Positions 51,725 to 63,100 are shown, numbered from the stretch's first letter. The stretch: DNA of 64,000 nt from Cadophora sp. MPI-SDFR-AT-0126 (GCA_020747065.1 JAGMVK010000003.1:1116001-1180000); one strand, 5' to 3'. Translations and numbers: made by a program. The notes: generated by a model not told the origin, from the letters alone.

Positions 51725-52323
51725 TCGGTCTCAAGGCCGGTTCATGAATTAGTGACGATATACCCAACTTGCAAGATGCTTTCAGATTAGAACTTGCTGA
51801 AATACTACGTCCTCGAGAGATGTATCCAGCGGACTGATCAAGGGATGTTCACAATCAATTAAGTATCCCGAGTTTTGGACAGAAAGTACAGCAATTGTGC
51901 TCTACGCCATCCCAGTTGGTTTGTTCTCGTTCAAAAGGTTCTAAAAGCCGGAGAAGCATGCCACGGAATATAGTCCGAATAAAAAGTTCCTAGAGAGATA
52001 TGTCTGTTTCCCGGCAATGAAACTTGATGGTAGTTGTAAACTCGACTACTCACCAACCTAGGCGCCGATTGTCCACATGTCAAGTAACTTTATTTATGTA
52101 GCTGATGGTCGGCAAGTAGTCTTGACCTTCTCTGATAATACGAGGCTACAAATATCACGTGGTTTCAATGACCTAATGAAACCTGAAATTTTTGGCGATA
52201 TTCAGCTACTCACGAGTTCCGTAAGTGCGATCCGGAACACGACGCAGCGCGTTAACACACAGTACCTTTCCTCGTTGACAATCTAGGCTCAGCCCCGAGG
52301 CCTTCAATTGATAAATCGGCAAG
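51725..52323. other. Intergenic region between PKR1 and SMD1
   Basis: 600 bp of normal composition. A 69-codon open frame (52,077-52,286 +) exists but has no motif or splice link. I see 3' flank of PKR1 and the SMD1 promoter/leader only. Confidence 0.4.
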
Positions 52324-52861
52324 ATGAAGCTCGTCAGGTAAGCTTACACCCCAAAGGCAACTTGGTTGTGGCATAAGCTGAGCTCTCTCCTCCAAGGCTC
52401 TTGCGCGAAGCTTCTGACTGACTGTGCTGCTCATGGTAGGTTTTTGATGAAATGCGCCAACGAGACAGTCACAATCGAGCTCAAGAATGGTAAAGCTCGA
52501 GAACTCCCTTAATGAAATCCCGCTAACACATCTGGGAGGCACGATAATCCACGGGACCATCACTTCCGTTTCCCCTCAGATGAATACCGCTCTGCGGACC
52601 GTGAAGATGACACAACGAGGTCGTGATCCCATCTCTCTGGACACGATCAATCTGCGAGGCTCGACAATCAGATACTACATCCTTCCCGACTCCTTGCCAC
52701 TGGACACCCTTCTGATCGATGATGCTCCCAAACCCAAGAACAAGGCACGAAAGGAAGTTGCAGACAGAGGTGGCGCCAGGGGTGGAAGAGGCCGTGGAGG
52801 ACCGCGAGGCCGGGGAGGATTCAGAGGTGGTCGTGGCAGAGGAGGTGGCAGAGGTTTTTAA
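52324..52861 (+). CDS. SMD1: Small nuclear ribonucleoprotein Sm D1
   Basis: Three exons. Exon 1 is 52,324-52,337, encoding MKLV plus two bases. Intron 1 is 102 nt, with GTAAGC donor, CTGAC branch and TAG acceptor. Exon 2 is 52,440-52,489 and gives [17 protein letters not shown]. Intron 2 is 49 nt, with GTAAAG donor and GCTAAC branch. Exon 3 is 52,539-52,861. Total 128 residues, normal for the family. The Sm1 motif covers about residues 8-45 and Sm2 ([11 protein letters not shown]) follows; the C-terminus is a long Gly/Arg-rich tail (RGG repeats) of the type methylated in SmD1 proteins. SmD1 is part of the heteroheptameric ring on U1, U2, U4 and U5 snRNAs and acts in pre-mRNA splicing in the nucleus. 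Confidence 0.95.
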
Positions 52862-53136
52862 ACCTGGGTGCATTGCTTGATTGGCCTGGCGAGTAAATGA
52901 TGATGTTGTACACTGGGACGACGTGATTGCACTGAATTTCCGGCTTCTAGAAGGCCATACATGGAGGGAAGGGCTTACGGGGTACCTGGCGTTTGTGGAA
53001 ATCAAAACTGAAGGCGATCAACACCTCGATAATACTTGTGCTGGATTTCGTGAAAATTCTTGTCCCTTAAAGTTCAATCTTTAGTGCGCTCAACTTTAAC
53101 AACTTGAAGCTTCTCTAGCCAGCTTTTCTTTTACTC
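52862..53136. other. 3' flank of SMD1
   Basis: Normal composition. No gene seen; a short open frame at 52,881-53,084 has no support. Confidence 0.4.
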
Positions 53137-53350
53137 TTTATAACCCTAATCTGCCACTATCTTGTGTATATTACAGGGAGGCTTAGAGGCTTGTCTGCTA
53201 GTGCTAACTTCGTAATACTACTACTACACGAAAAAGGAAAGCTCGCTAGGTTGCCATATATGTTCTAATACTTATTAATACCAAGGAAAAGGAGCGCTCA
53301 ATATTATAGTGAGAGCCGAATTTAGAATGTGTTTATATTAGGGTTATAAA
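53137..53350. mobile_element. MITE-like element with 14-bp perfect inverted ends
   Basis: TTTATAACCCTAAT at 53,137-53,150 and ATTAGGGTTATAAA at 53,337-53,350 are exact reverse complements, 214 bp apart outer to outer. The interior has no coding capacity and is somewhat AT-richer than the flanks. Size and structure fit a non-autonomous inverted-repeat element. I could not define a target-site duplication. Confidence 0.55.
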
Positions 53351-53761
53351 AATGGGTTAGCGGGATCTTCTTTTGTATATATCTTGGCTCACAGAAATAA
53401 AACACATCAGATCTAATTGGAACGTCTGAGAGCTGTCGTGTCTGGCTCCTAATGATGTAATTTCGTTGATTACGTGAGTGCGGACTTGCTTGTCATTTGT
53501 GAGAGAAGACTTCCTTCGTTGGACAGGGCTGAAGCAGGAAAGTAGTCTATTCCAAATTCGGGGGCGGTGAAGTGAAGGTGCACTGGCAGAAAATAGTTTG
53601 GGCCAAAATTGTTAACATCTGAGATTCTCATTCTCAGCAGAACAGAACACAACAACACAGAACATCTTTCTTGTTCTAGCCTAGATATCGTACTAGACGC
53701 TGCCAATTCCAGTCTCTTTTATAACGTCAGGTGCTGCAGGTAGCTTTGACGTGCTGCAAAC
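53351..53761. other. Upstream region of the DHR2-like gene
   Basis: About 410 bp of normal composition. It includes AC/CA-rich sequence near 53,640-53,670 and TTTTATAACG near 53,717. It presumably contains the promoter; no element is certain. Confidence 0.35.
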
Positions 53762-56473
53762 ATGCCAGAGAAAATCCATGTCAAGTTTGGTGACGGTGCC
53801 GCGAGCCAGCAAGAGCAAGATACGAATGCTTCCGCTCATGCCCCGAGAATGAAACAATCATCTTCCAGAATTGGAGTCAAGCGCATGAGGGACGGGAGCC
53901 TAAAGACCATATCTCGACCCAGGCCAGGAGAACCTCAGCAAGCAAAGTCCGAAAAAGCCCATACCTATAAGAGTGTGACCAGTCTTCGACAGGTAGCACA
54001 TGCGCCTGTCTATAGGATAGCCAAGCCGAATGGCGGCAGCGAACCTTCCGCAAAGGCTACTCTCATGAGAAATCTGTCTAACGGCATAAGCAGCTCTAAA
54101 AAGAAAAGAAAGAGCTCTACACCCGAGCACGAGGATCGCCAAAAACTTCATCGCATTGCCCAACAATACGAAAATACTCGAAAACTCCTCCCTATATGGT
54201 CCAAGAAAGCGAACATTCGATGGGCTTTGCGAAACAATGATGTTTTACTCATCAATGGAGAGACTGGTTCTGGAAAGAGTACTCAGGTCCCACAGTTTCT
54301 GCATACGGAACCATGGTGTCGGAGGCAGATGGTTCAGATTCAAAAGGAAGGAGGCCAGACGGTAGGAGTGTCAGTTGGGGGCATCATAGCCATCACACAA
54401 CCCCGTCGTGTGGCTGCTACGACTCTGGCGCGACGGGTTGCCAGTGAAATGGGATCTCCTTTCTCTGGAGACGAGGGAGAAGTTGGCTATGCCGTCCGAT
54501 TCGACTCGTACTTACCCAAGGGGACGAAGATAAAATTTGTGACCGAGGGCATGCTATTGCAAGAGATGCTTCACGACCCTTACCTCCGAAAATATAGTGC
54601 AGTTATCGTCGACGAGATTCACGAGAGGAGCGTTGATGTGGACCTCCTCGCGGGATTTCTCAGGAACCTTGTTCACGGTGACAAGAAGGGCCGTGGCGGT
54701 ATCCCGCTAAAAGTCATTGTTATGAGTGCAACTCTTGACTTGGGTGGGATTGAAGCGTTTTTTGCAAGACCAACTTCCGCGTCTCGATACACGCCAGGTC
54801 AAAACCACAGCAGAATTCTTGCTCCCCACCTGTCGGAGGATGAAGTTGGTGGTGATTTAGAATTGGGCCAACAAGAATCATTCCACGGATCCTCCTGCTC
54901 CTGGAAAGGGCTCAGCGACTCGGAAAACGAGATCATCAACTGCGATAAAGCGATGCTGGCCTCGGCTGAGGGGATTGCCCTTGCTGAGCATACGAATCGC
55001 AGTACACAATCACACGTCGGCATGCCAAAATTATCCGCTCAACTGTCCATATCTGAGCACAACGGCGTTGCTGTGGAGTATGTGCGTGGAAGACAGTACG
55101 ACGTCGAGATCGTGTATGAAGTTAGGCCAACGCAGGACTATTTGCATACGATTCTGCAGACGGTCCTCCAGTTGCATGTGACGGAGCCTTTGCCTGGAGA
55201 TATTCTCGTCTTCCTGACAGGACAAGATGATATCGAGTCCTTGCGCAGTGCGCTGAGTGATCATGCAGAGAAGATTGTCAAAACACTACCCCGAATGAAG
55301 ATCATGCCTCTTTATGGGTCTTTGCCAGCTGCAGCCCAACAGGAGGCATTTGAAAAGGTGAAGGAGAAGTTTACACGCAAAATCGTGCTTGCTACAAATA
55401 TCGCAGAGACATCTGTAACAGTGTCCGGTGTACGATTTGTGGTTGATTGTGGGAAGTCAAAGGTCAAACAATACCGGCCTCGTCTAGGAATGGAATCTCT
55501 TCTGGTGAAACCAATATCCCGGGTCTCCGCCATCCAGCGAGCCGGCCGTGCTGGTCGGGAGGCAAAAGGAAAATGCTTCAGAATCTACACCGAAGAAGAC
55601 TACCTCAAACTAGATCAAGATGAGCTTCCGGAGATTCTGCGTAGCGATGTATTGGAGGCCGTACTCAAGATGAAATCCCGTGGAGTTGGGGATGTTTCGA
55701 AATTCCCGTTGATGGACTCGCCTGATACCATGTCAATCCAAAATGCTCTGAAGCAGCTTCATATAATGGGGGCTGTGGACGACGAAGGCAATATCACAAC
55801 CGTGGGCAAGAAAATGGCAACGTTCCCTCTCCCCGCCACGTATGGACGTGTTCTCATTGCAGCCGCTGAGCCTAGATCTGACATATTACTCGAAGTCATT
55901 GATGTCATATCATGCCTCACCACCGACTCGGAAATATTCAATCAACCCAAATCTGAGGATGACCAGGAAGCTATCATCGAAGCACGCAAAGACTTGTTGT
56001 CACCGGATGGTGATATTATCACTCTCCTGGCAGTCATTGGAAAGTATGCCTCTGTGGCTCATGCCGACCGCCTTGACTGGTGCAGGCAGCGACTTATAGC
56101 TCCACGAGCTATGAAAATGGCACTCCAAATTCGCCAACAGCTCCGTCAGATCTGTCGTCAGCAGAAACTTCTGTCGGAACGCTTTCCTAAAGATTTAGAG
56201 TCCTACGAGCCACCCTCGCCTGAGAGAGTCGTTGTCCTGCTCAAGACATTTCTGACGGCATTCGCCACCAAGACTGCCCTTTTGGCCGCAGATGGAAGTT
56301 ATGTGATGGCTGTTGGAAGAAATCCGATCGTGGTACATCCGTCAAGTGTGATGTTTGGGCAGAGAAAATCGGAAGCAATTATGTTTCTGGAGCATGTTTT
56401 TACGACGAAGAATTACGCGAAGAAAGTAAGCCCGGTGCAAGCTAACTGGGTCGAAGAAGCTTTCAAGATATAG
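53762..56473 (+). CDS. DHR2: DEAH/RHA-family RNA helicase, DHR2/DHX33 type
   Basis: Single exon, 903 residues. After a basic, low-complexity N-terminus (1-130, with KKKRK at about 113-117) come the helicase motifs. These are I GETGSGKS (166-173), Ia TQPRRVAA (212-219), II DEIH (284-287), III SAT (322-324), IV-region FLTGQDDIE (484-492), V ATNIAETSVT (544-553) and VI QRAGRAGR (592-599). The helicase-associated C-terminal region follows, ending in an EAIMFLEHVFTTKNYAKKV stretch that fits Dhr2 proteins. Motif II reads DEIH, not the usual DEAH. About 90 extra residues (340-430), Ser- and acidic-rich, separate the two RecA-like lobes. Yeast Dhr2 is a nucleolar ATPase needed for 18S rRNA maturation; DHX33 is the animal counterpart. 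The paralogue choice is likely but not proven here. Confidence 0.88.
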   Translation: MPEKIHVKFGDGAASQQEQDTNASAHAPRMKQSSSRIGVKRMRDGSLKTISRPRPGEPQQAKSEKAHTYKSVTSLRQVAHAPVYRIAKPNGGSEPSAKATLMRNLSNGISSSKKKRKSSTPEHEDRQKLHRIAQQYENTRKLLPIWSKKANIRWALRNNDVLLINGETGSGKSTQVPQFLHTEPWCRRQMVQIQKEGGQTVGVSVGGIIAITQPRRVAATTLARRVASEMGSPFSGDEGEVGYAVRFDSYLPKGTKIKFVTEGMLLQEMLHDPYLRKYSAVIVDEIHERSVDVDLLAGFLRNLVHGDKKGRGGIPLKVIVMSATLDLGGIEAFFARPTSASRYTPGQNHSRILAPHLSEDEVGGDLELGQQESFHGSSCSWKGLSDSENEIINCDKAMLASAEGIALAEHTNRSTQSHVGMPKLSAQLSISEHNGVAVEYVRGRQYDVEIVYEVRPTQDYLHTILQTVLQLHVTEPLPGDILVFLTGQDDIESLRSALSDHAEKIVKTLPRMKIMPLYGSLPAAAQQEAFEKVKEKFTRKIVLATNIAETSVTVSGVRFVVDCGKSKVKQYRPRLGMESLLVKPISRVSAIQRAGRAGREAKGKCFRIYTEEDYLKLDQDELPEILRSDVLEAVLKMKSRGVGDVSKFPLMDSPDTMSIQNALKQLHIMGAVDDEGNITTVGKKMATFPLPATYGRVLIAAAEPRSDILLEVIDVISCLTTDSEIFNQPKSEDDQEAIIEARKDLLSPDGDIITLLAVIGKYASVAHADRLDWCRQRLIAPRAMKMALQIRQQLRQICRQQKLLSERFPKDLESYEPPSPERVVVLLKTFLTAFATKTALLAADGSYVMAVGRNPIVVHPSSVMFGQRKSEAIMFLEHVFTTKNYAKKVSPVQANWVEEAFKI

Positions 56474-56679
56474 GGCTGAGCAGTTCCTTGGATTTGAGCT
56501 TCGCCATCGAGGACCCGGTATCCCCGAGTCATCTTTATCTCCCACCAGTCCGTAGTGGACAAAGTTGCGTTTTCGATATAGTGAGTCGAGAGGAGTAAGT
56601 ACTTACAACTAGGACGGGCATCTTGTGCCTCCATAAGTGTCCGAGAATGGAATGAAGCACAAACATTCATCCTTCTATC

Positions 56680-59600
56680 TTAATCATCTATCTCCGACGT
56701 TCCGCTCCTATCTAAATCAAGCATCGTGCTCGTATCCTTGGCCTCAATGGGATCTGGCCACAGCCGACTTTCATTCGCCCCACACAGCCTTTGTAGCATC
56801 TCCTCTATCCTTGAAGTCGCCTTTTCCAAATTCACTAGTCTCGATTCTGCATCAGTACCCTCTCCATCCTCGCCGTCTCCAATCAGCATGTCCCTGACGC
56901 CGCCACTGAACATCCCAAATGGCGCTACCGAGTCCCTTCTACTCTTGCCTGTGCCTCTGATACTTTTTGCTGTTGCGCTTTGCCCCAACTCTCTCACAAA
57001 GGCCTCCTCGAAGACATCATTGTCCGAATCGCTTTCATTTGGCACTTCATCCTGTATTGATTCGGCAGGGTCTACGTCGAAGACAGCCTGTATGTCTCCA
57101 TGGACCGAGAACCCCCTGGAAAGGTCCCATAAGTTGGCTCGACTCCTAGACCTTGATAGTCCTGCTTCATGTCCACCCCTGTGTTCTTTCCAAAGAGAAC
57201 GTCTCTCGACGATGCCAATTACGAGAAGTAGAGGTGCATTGAGTATCCGAACTGCTGTCACATTGACCTTGTGAAACCAGCGAGGGGTAAGGATGTATGT
57301 GAGGGGTGTAAGGAGGAACAGCGCAAGGATGTTAAAGGGTGGCTGGTACGCGAATATTGCGTCTGATTTGACACCTTCAAGAGTCAGTACTGCCCGTCGA
57401 AATTGGATCTCCGCTGTGGCATTCGACACGATCGTCGAAAATGTCGTACTGAGCATCGAGACAAGAATTGTAAGGAAGAGTGTGTTGCCTAGAAATGCAA
57501 ATGCAACCATCAGGATCGGCCCAAGGAGCCAGTGGAAGTCGACTGATCGCTGTATTCCGGTGCCGTCCAGTCCAAACCACACCCACAACATCCATTTTGA
57601 TATGGTGATTGGCTCGTGTCCACCACTGCTCAACCCTGCGATACCCGAGGTTAGCAATTATTCATGTGCGCTTTTCCTTGTAACTTAGTCATCGAATCTG
57701 AAGACAGTCGCTGGGGGTGACTGTCTGTTACCCGAATAGCATACATGTCATTGAGAGGAGGAACCCGGCAAAGCACCACTACAGTCGAAGGATTAAACGG
57801 TGACGCTTTGCGTAAGATTGGAGTTACTTACACATGCCAAAACGGTCAAGACAGTGAAGTCCCTCATCATTGCGCGGAGGGAAACGAAAAGCATGTTTTC
57901 GGACATGAGATTGAATGCGAGCCGAGGAATCAACACCGGTGCCCCCATTGCCAGAACATCCATGGCTTGTCGCGCCGGCTCAAGCTTGCTCGTTCGCCAC
58001 TTCACACATTTAGCGCTGCATTTCCACTGAATCTGAAGAATCTGGGGTCTCGGAAATGAGGAATATTGTGTTGTACATACACTATGTATGCGAAGTACTA
58101 AATAAATGCCGAATATTGTTGAGAAAGCTACACCGAGGAAGGACCAGAGATTCTGGGTATATACATGCCAACCTGTGGTAGATAAGTTTTGAGGTGGTCC
58201 GAGCCGTTGTGCGACTTACCATGTTCGAGTATGCTTGCCTGGTGTTTTGTCAGCTAGTATGCTGTGGCCGACTTCGACAGCGGTCGTGATTACAGTGGTA
58301 ATAGTGCTGGAAAGGGAATTCTCCACTGCAAAACAAGATGGGTCGGAGTGGCCATGTTACTCACAAATTGGTCAAGGACCCAACCAAGGGTGTAGATGAT
58401 GAATGCCAGCTCCACGCCCCCAAATGTATTAGGATCTCGGTCCACCATGACGAACAAAAACAGGACTAGCAGGACAACGAATTGAGCAACTTCCAGGACA
58501 TTTCTCGTTCTCGGGACGATGAGACGGTATTGATTGAAAATGGGCGCTTTCCGCGGATTGTACAATGCGATGGGTTTTTGCTTGTAGTGGTCTGGTAGTA
58601 TGTCGATGAAAGACGTCGGAGTATAAATCACTCGGCCTTCACTACGACAGCGGAATATTTAGCATTTCCCGCCTCTATTTTGTTTTGAAAGAGAAAGGGA
58701 CATGCATGATGCCTCTAGAAAGAAATATTGAGACATTCTCGAGAGAAAATTGTGGGCTCCCTTAGTACTTACTATATAGCGCCAACCACCATCTGGCAAG
58801 CTGATGACTGGGGACAGCCTCGAAGTCAGTATTAGTTTCCGAGGGAAGACTGAGAGAGCGTCAAGGCGAATCAATGTCTGCGATGGTTGAAATAACCCGA
58901 TCGACAGAAGACGAAAGTGCTTGTAGAACACCTACACTAAGGAATATTTTACTCTCGGAAATTATAGCAATTTCTAGAGCAGGCAGCTTTCGTCTGTACC
59001 CGGTTCTTGTCTGTGTTGCCCATGATAGCTGACTATTTTCGGCCACAAGTTCATGAGGAGCACCTTGAAAGGGGTCAAAGCCTCCGACCAGGATCTGGGA
59101 AAGTAGCAGCAAGCCTTGTGCACCGGTGTTGTCTTCATGAAAACGCCGGAGGATTCGATTGGCAATAAGCTCACAAAACAAAGCTCGAGTGCCGCAGACA
59201 CTTTGTTGATGCCCTTGTGTCAGTTGTTCCCTTTGAAAATGACTCCTATTCACCAGGAGGCAGTAAACTATCAATGATCATTTAGCCAAGCACAAAGACA
59301 AGACTGTGGCCATCCATGTGGCAGAGAAGTGCATCAAGGTATTGTCGACCTAATTACGGCACCTCTGGGAAATAGGAGCGAGCGATGCTAGATTTGAACT
59401 TCGAGATGCACTGAGAAAATTTTGAATAGTCCCAAGGACTGCAAAAAGAAGTGCGGCCAGCGGCGAACTCGAAAGTACTGGCATGACGGTTGGAAAGAGC
59501 TTGAGGACATACCCATAGAGACATCTTTCAGTGCGTAGTATTTATCCACAAGCGGTCGTACTACCGTCAAGTTCATTCGTGGATCCCGAAGCTGCTCAAT

Positions 59601-59952
59601 ACTGTATGGATCATCTACCGGGCGAGTCAGGACCGTGTCTCAATGGACTCGAGCAGCCACTCAAACCTACCAATTGCCGCGATGACATCTCTCCTTATCC
59701 TGTATCGAAATCAGTCGACGTACAAGAAGCGCCAAGCCCACCTTCAGGCTGAGGCATGGAAAACATGGAAAAGACGACGGAGACCTTGCAGTACCTGTGG
59801 ATGGTGGCATATACAGGCAGATCTGCATGGGGGTCTTCAGGACAAACATTCAGAGCGCGGTGCATCGGGAGTAGCCGTTCTCTTTCTTGGCAACGGAGCT
59901 GCTGCCGAGCCTTAAGGCTGAGGGCCCTCGGAGAAGAAGTTGGAGAGCTCAT
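56680..59952 (-). CDS. YVC1: YVC1/TRPY-type vacuolar calcium-release channel
   Basis: Eleven exons, by splice sites and family text: 59,952-59,795; 59,699-59,671; 59,614-59,513; 59,267-58,936; 58,807-58,773; 58,641-58,365; 58,238-58,220; 58,172-58,081; about 58,041-57,832; 57,778-57,745; 57,635-56,680. All junctions keep frame; only the exon 9 acceptor is ambiguous (58,041, 58,032 or further right in the minus direction). The product is about 747 residues. Its N-terminus has PEDPHADLPVYATIH, then DPRMNLTVVRPLVDKYY and VYCLLVNR. A membrane core of about six or more segments follows, including LVLR and the LAMGAPVLIPRLAFNLM block. The pore region (WLLGPILMVAFAFLGNTLF) is followed by a Ser- and acid-rich tail. 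In yeast Yvc1 releases vacuolar Ca2+ on osmotic shock. It is convergent with the helicase gene, 206 bp apart. Confidence 0.88.
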
Positions 59953-60688
59953 AGCCGACAACTTGACAAGTATGAATTTTGCACGAAAGACAAGTTGCAA
60001 TGTAGTATAGAAAGCTGAATGCAAAATGCAAGAATGCAGACATTCATCACTCATTGCCTCCGGGGTAGAAGTCACGCCGAGCTGGACGTCTCTGGTAGAA
60101 GCGTGACTCTGGTGGCGTTGATAAGAACTTCTTGAAAGATAAGCCCCCTGTCAGTGAGGTGGTTTGTCAAAGTCGGCACTTCAGCCTGAGCTTGAGCTTG
60201 GTGGGGAGGTGCTGGAAGCGGCCAATGATGACATCACGTTCTCACCGTTTGTTGATGCTGCAATACAGTCAATCGTGTTAATTGCACTGGGCAGAGCCTA
60301 AGACCATGCATGGACTTTGTACGATATATCTGAGGGCCAAGTAAACCAGACGATCCGACTCGCTTGAGAAAATCCTCTGAATAATGAAACAAGACTGCTT
60401 TACGCAACCGAAAGAGCTTTCTAGGCTTTTGTGGAGAAGTGCTGGTAAATGACGGAAAACGCAGCTGGTAACTCCACGTCAATCTGACGCCGGAAGTCGA
60501 TCTGTCAATCCCAAATGGCAATACACACGGCGCAGATCGCTCTCGTCTGGTTACCAAGTCGATTTTCGTGAAGGGATTACCTGCAGAAAGGACCTTCCTA
60601 AGGCAAAAGAACTTTACTTGCTCTATAGTAACTCCAATACATACAATGATGCTGAACCAAATGGTATCATGCGCGAATGGTGTAAGTT
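59953..60688. other. Intergenic region between YVC1 and SEC9
   Basis: 736 bp holding the YVC1 promoter and the SEC9 3' flank. A 107-codon minus-strand frame (60,557-60,234) lacks motifs and splice context, so it is not called. Confidence 0.4.
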
Positions 60689-62085
60689 CTAGTGGATTCG
60701 ATCCAAGCGTGCTCTGTTCATAGCAATTTGATCGTCCACGCGATCGCTCTGCAAGTTTGAATCAGCTTTATATCCATTGAGCAATGGCAGTAGTGAAAAG
60801 GGCTAACCTTTTGAATGATGACATCGATATGCTTGTTCTGTTCATCGACCTCCTTCCCAGTAGCGCGAGCCAAGGCATTTAGTCTCCCCGCTGCATGGCC
60901 AAGCGCATCCAGGTTACTATCAATCTCATTCTCCATTTCATCATCCTCAGAGTCGGCCTCGAATTGATACTTTGACCGCTCTGCAAGGCTGGCTTTGGTT
61001 TGAGGAGCACGATACCCCACATCCCCAGGTTGCAATTCCTTGAAGGCTCGCTCCATCCGCTGCTGCGTTCCGAATGCAGCGGCTCGAGTAGCATCCCGCT
61101 CTTCACGTTCCTGGCGATGTTTCTCAATGATCTCTTGATCACGTGTAGCACGGCGCGAAGAAGCCGTAAATGGGTTCGAGACGTGCACAGCGAACATGCT
61201 CTTGTTGAGAGTCTTCAACTCTTTTGCCTTCTCTTCAGCTATTCGGTTGTGGTTTGCCGCCAGATCCAGATTTTTTTCAGTGTTATGGATTCGTTCTCCT
61301 TGAGCACCAAGCCTGGCCAAAGTCGCTCTACCAGTCTCTTCAGCCTGAGCGGCAATTCGCAATGCATTACGGGTAGAAGAAACATCTTCTTGTTTCATAA
61401 ATCGAATTTGCTGTTTTGTCGCCGCAACATCTTCTTCTTCCTCCTCCTCCGCCGTCAGTTGCCTCTCTTCACCATATGCACCATATCCACCTCCTTGGCT
61501 AGAAGTGCCTGATTCAGCAGTGTAGCCACCGCCCGGCCGTCCATTACTTGGTGGCGGAACAGTTCTCTGAGCATATCGGTCTTTGGCTCCCCCAAATAAT
61601 GCATCGCGGTTGTCCTCTGTCGTCGCTGTATCATTGCTATTAGTTCGTCCAAGACCTCCGTAGCCGCCAGGGCCATATTTTGACCCCGTATCAGCGCCAG
61701 CTCCAAAGCTAGGCGTCCCATCATACCGATTGGAGCCATAACCGCCTCCACTGCCATATTTCTCAGCTGTATATCCACCTGGTGATGGGCCACGATTGAC
61801 GACAGATTTGGGAGCAACACGAGCAGCTCCAGGACCACTAGGGAGACCGTAGTTTTGTCTTGCTTGTTGATACGGCGAAGCTCCCGAAGGCCCTACAGGT
61901 CCCATGTTCGCATACTTGTTGTTGTCCTGGGCATATGAATCAGCGGCTTGGGGTGGTTGCGCATATGGATTCGAGGCTGCAGGGGCAGGAGAAGAGTTCT
62001 TCGAGGATCGGCTACCGAAGAGAGCAGATCGGCTCGAGTCATCATCTCCGTCGCCACCTTTCTTTCCAAAGCCGAACTTCTTCAT
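60689..62085 (-). CDS. SEC9: SEC9-type t-SNARE (SNAP-25 family)
   Basis: Exon 1 62,085-60,808, intron 60,807-60,749 (59 nt, GTTAGC donor, CTGATT branch, GCAG acceptor), exon 2 60,748-60,689. Product 445 residues; reading through the intron would give a wrong C-terminus. It starts MKKFGFGKKGGDGDDD, as in filamentous-fungal Sec9. Next come a Gly/Tyr/Ser/Pro-rich disordered region (20-205) and an acidic run (212-219). The first SNARE helix is at about 233-297, with central Gln near 262. After a linker, the second SNARE helix is at about 380-441 (central Gln 416) and ends DDQIAMNRARLDRIH from exon 2. Sec9 pairs with Sso and Snc SNAREs to fuse secretory vesicles with the plasma membrane. No membrane anchor or Cys palmitoylation cluster is present, as in yeast Sec9. 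Confidence 0.93.
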
Positions 62086-63100
62086 GATGCGGTATGGGTG
62101 CTGTCAAGTGACGCTAGGTTGCAGATTTGGAATGATGCAGAGCAGAGACTGGGAGGGATGAGGAAAGTAGTTCGATGGCTGGTATACTTTGCAAAAGTGT
62201 TGCCGTCGTATTGAGTCGATGAGCTTGCAGAGAGAGGATGGAAAGGAAGAAAAGAGAAAGAGGAGTTGGCTACGAACGGGATCTGAAGAAATGGGTTGAA
62301 TTGCTTTGATGTGCGGTGTTGTAACAACGTTGTCGGAGGCAACACTGACGTTTCAACAGGGGCAGGGCAGGGCAGGGCAGGGTCCCAGTAAGTACTGCGC
62401 CAATTTTAGAAGGACGTTGAGGAAGCGGAGCGGAGCGGAGCGGGGGTGGCTCAGGTGGGGCTGCGCTGGTGCTGGTGAAGATGCCAAGCTTCAATTTGTG
62501 CAGACGCGGATACCAAGACTCCACTCCTCCCGGAAGAGCCTTACCAGCCGCAGCGCGCTTATTCGCAAATCGGCCAAAAGAGTGGATCACCCTGATGACT
62601 GGACCTCCAGCGCCGTACCATGCCACCCCGGTCCTTGACCTGACTCTTCTACATCATCGCGAATATTGACAACAATATCATCGTCCTACCATACATTGTC
62701 TCCCCTCCCTGTCCGTCAAATACTACCATTTATCTAGCACTCTCGATTCAACACCATACCACCTTAGAGCTGCCAACGAATAAGCAACACAAACGGGACC
62801 ACAATGTCTTCTCAGCTACTGGCATAATTTGGAGACAAGGAGTCACACAAACTATTTACGACCCCCTTTACACCACTAACAATCCTCAAGATGCTTCTAC
62901 GAATGTCTCCATGTTTTTGGAAACACTACGCTCATACAAACACACGGTCTTTATCACTGGATGCAGAAACAAGAATAGAAGAACGGCAGGATTTCAGGAA
63001 AACGATATAAAGCTCGCAAAGTATAGAGACAGAGGAGGTCTGGTTCTTCATCAACAAGGAAGAAGGGTGCATTTGAATTCGTATCGCATCGACTTTCAGC
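62086..63100. promoter_or_regulatory. Divergent intergenic region between SEC9 and the GTPase gene
   Basis: About 1 kb between divergent starts. It contains two short purine-rich tandem repeats: (GGGCA) about 5 copies at 62,358-62,383 and (GCGGA) about 4 copies at 62,424-62,444. Both lie in the likely bidirectional promoter. Closer to the + gene are C-rich and CT-rich tracts at 62,690-62,715, then several upstream ATGs. Confidence 0.5.

Noticed and set aside
52077..52286. 69-codon frame between PKR1 and SMD1
   Set aside because: No homology I recognise and it overlaps the expected SMD1 leader.
53137..53350. TTAGGG/CCCTAA words as a telomeric relic
   Set aside because: Only one unit at each end; no tandem telomere repeat anywhere in the window.
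60234..60557. 107-codon minus-strand frame between YVC1 and SEC9
   Set aside because: Arg/Ser-rich random-looking text, no motif. It could be tested as a YVC1 5' exon, but YVC1 already has a good start at 59,952.
60748..60810. Unspliced SEC9 C-terminus (VSPFHYCHCSMD and following)
   Set aside because: Reading through the 59-nt intron destroys the conserved end of the second SNARE helix; splicing restores it exactly.
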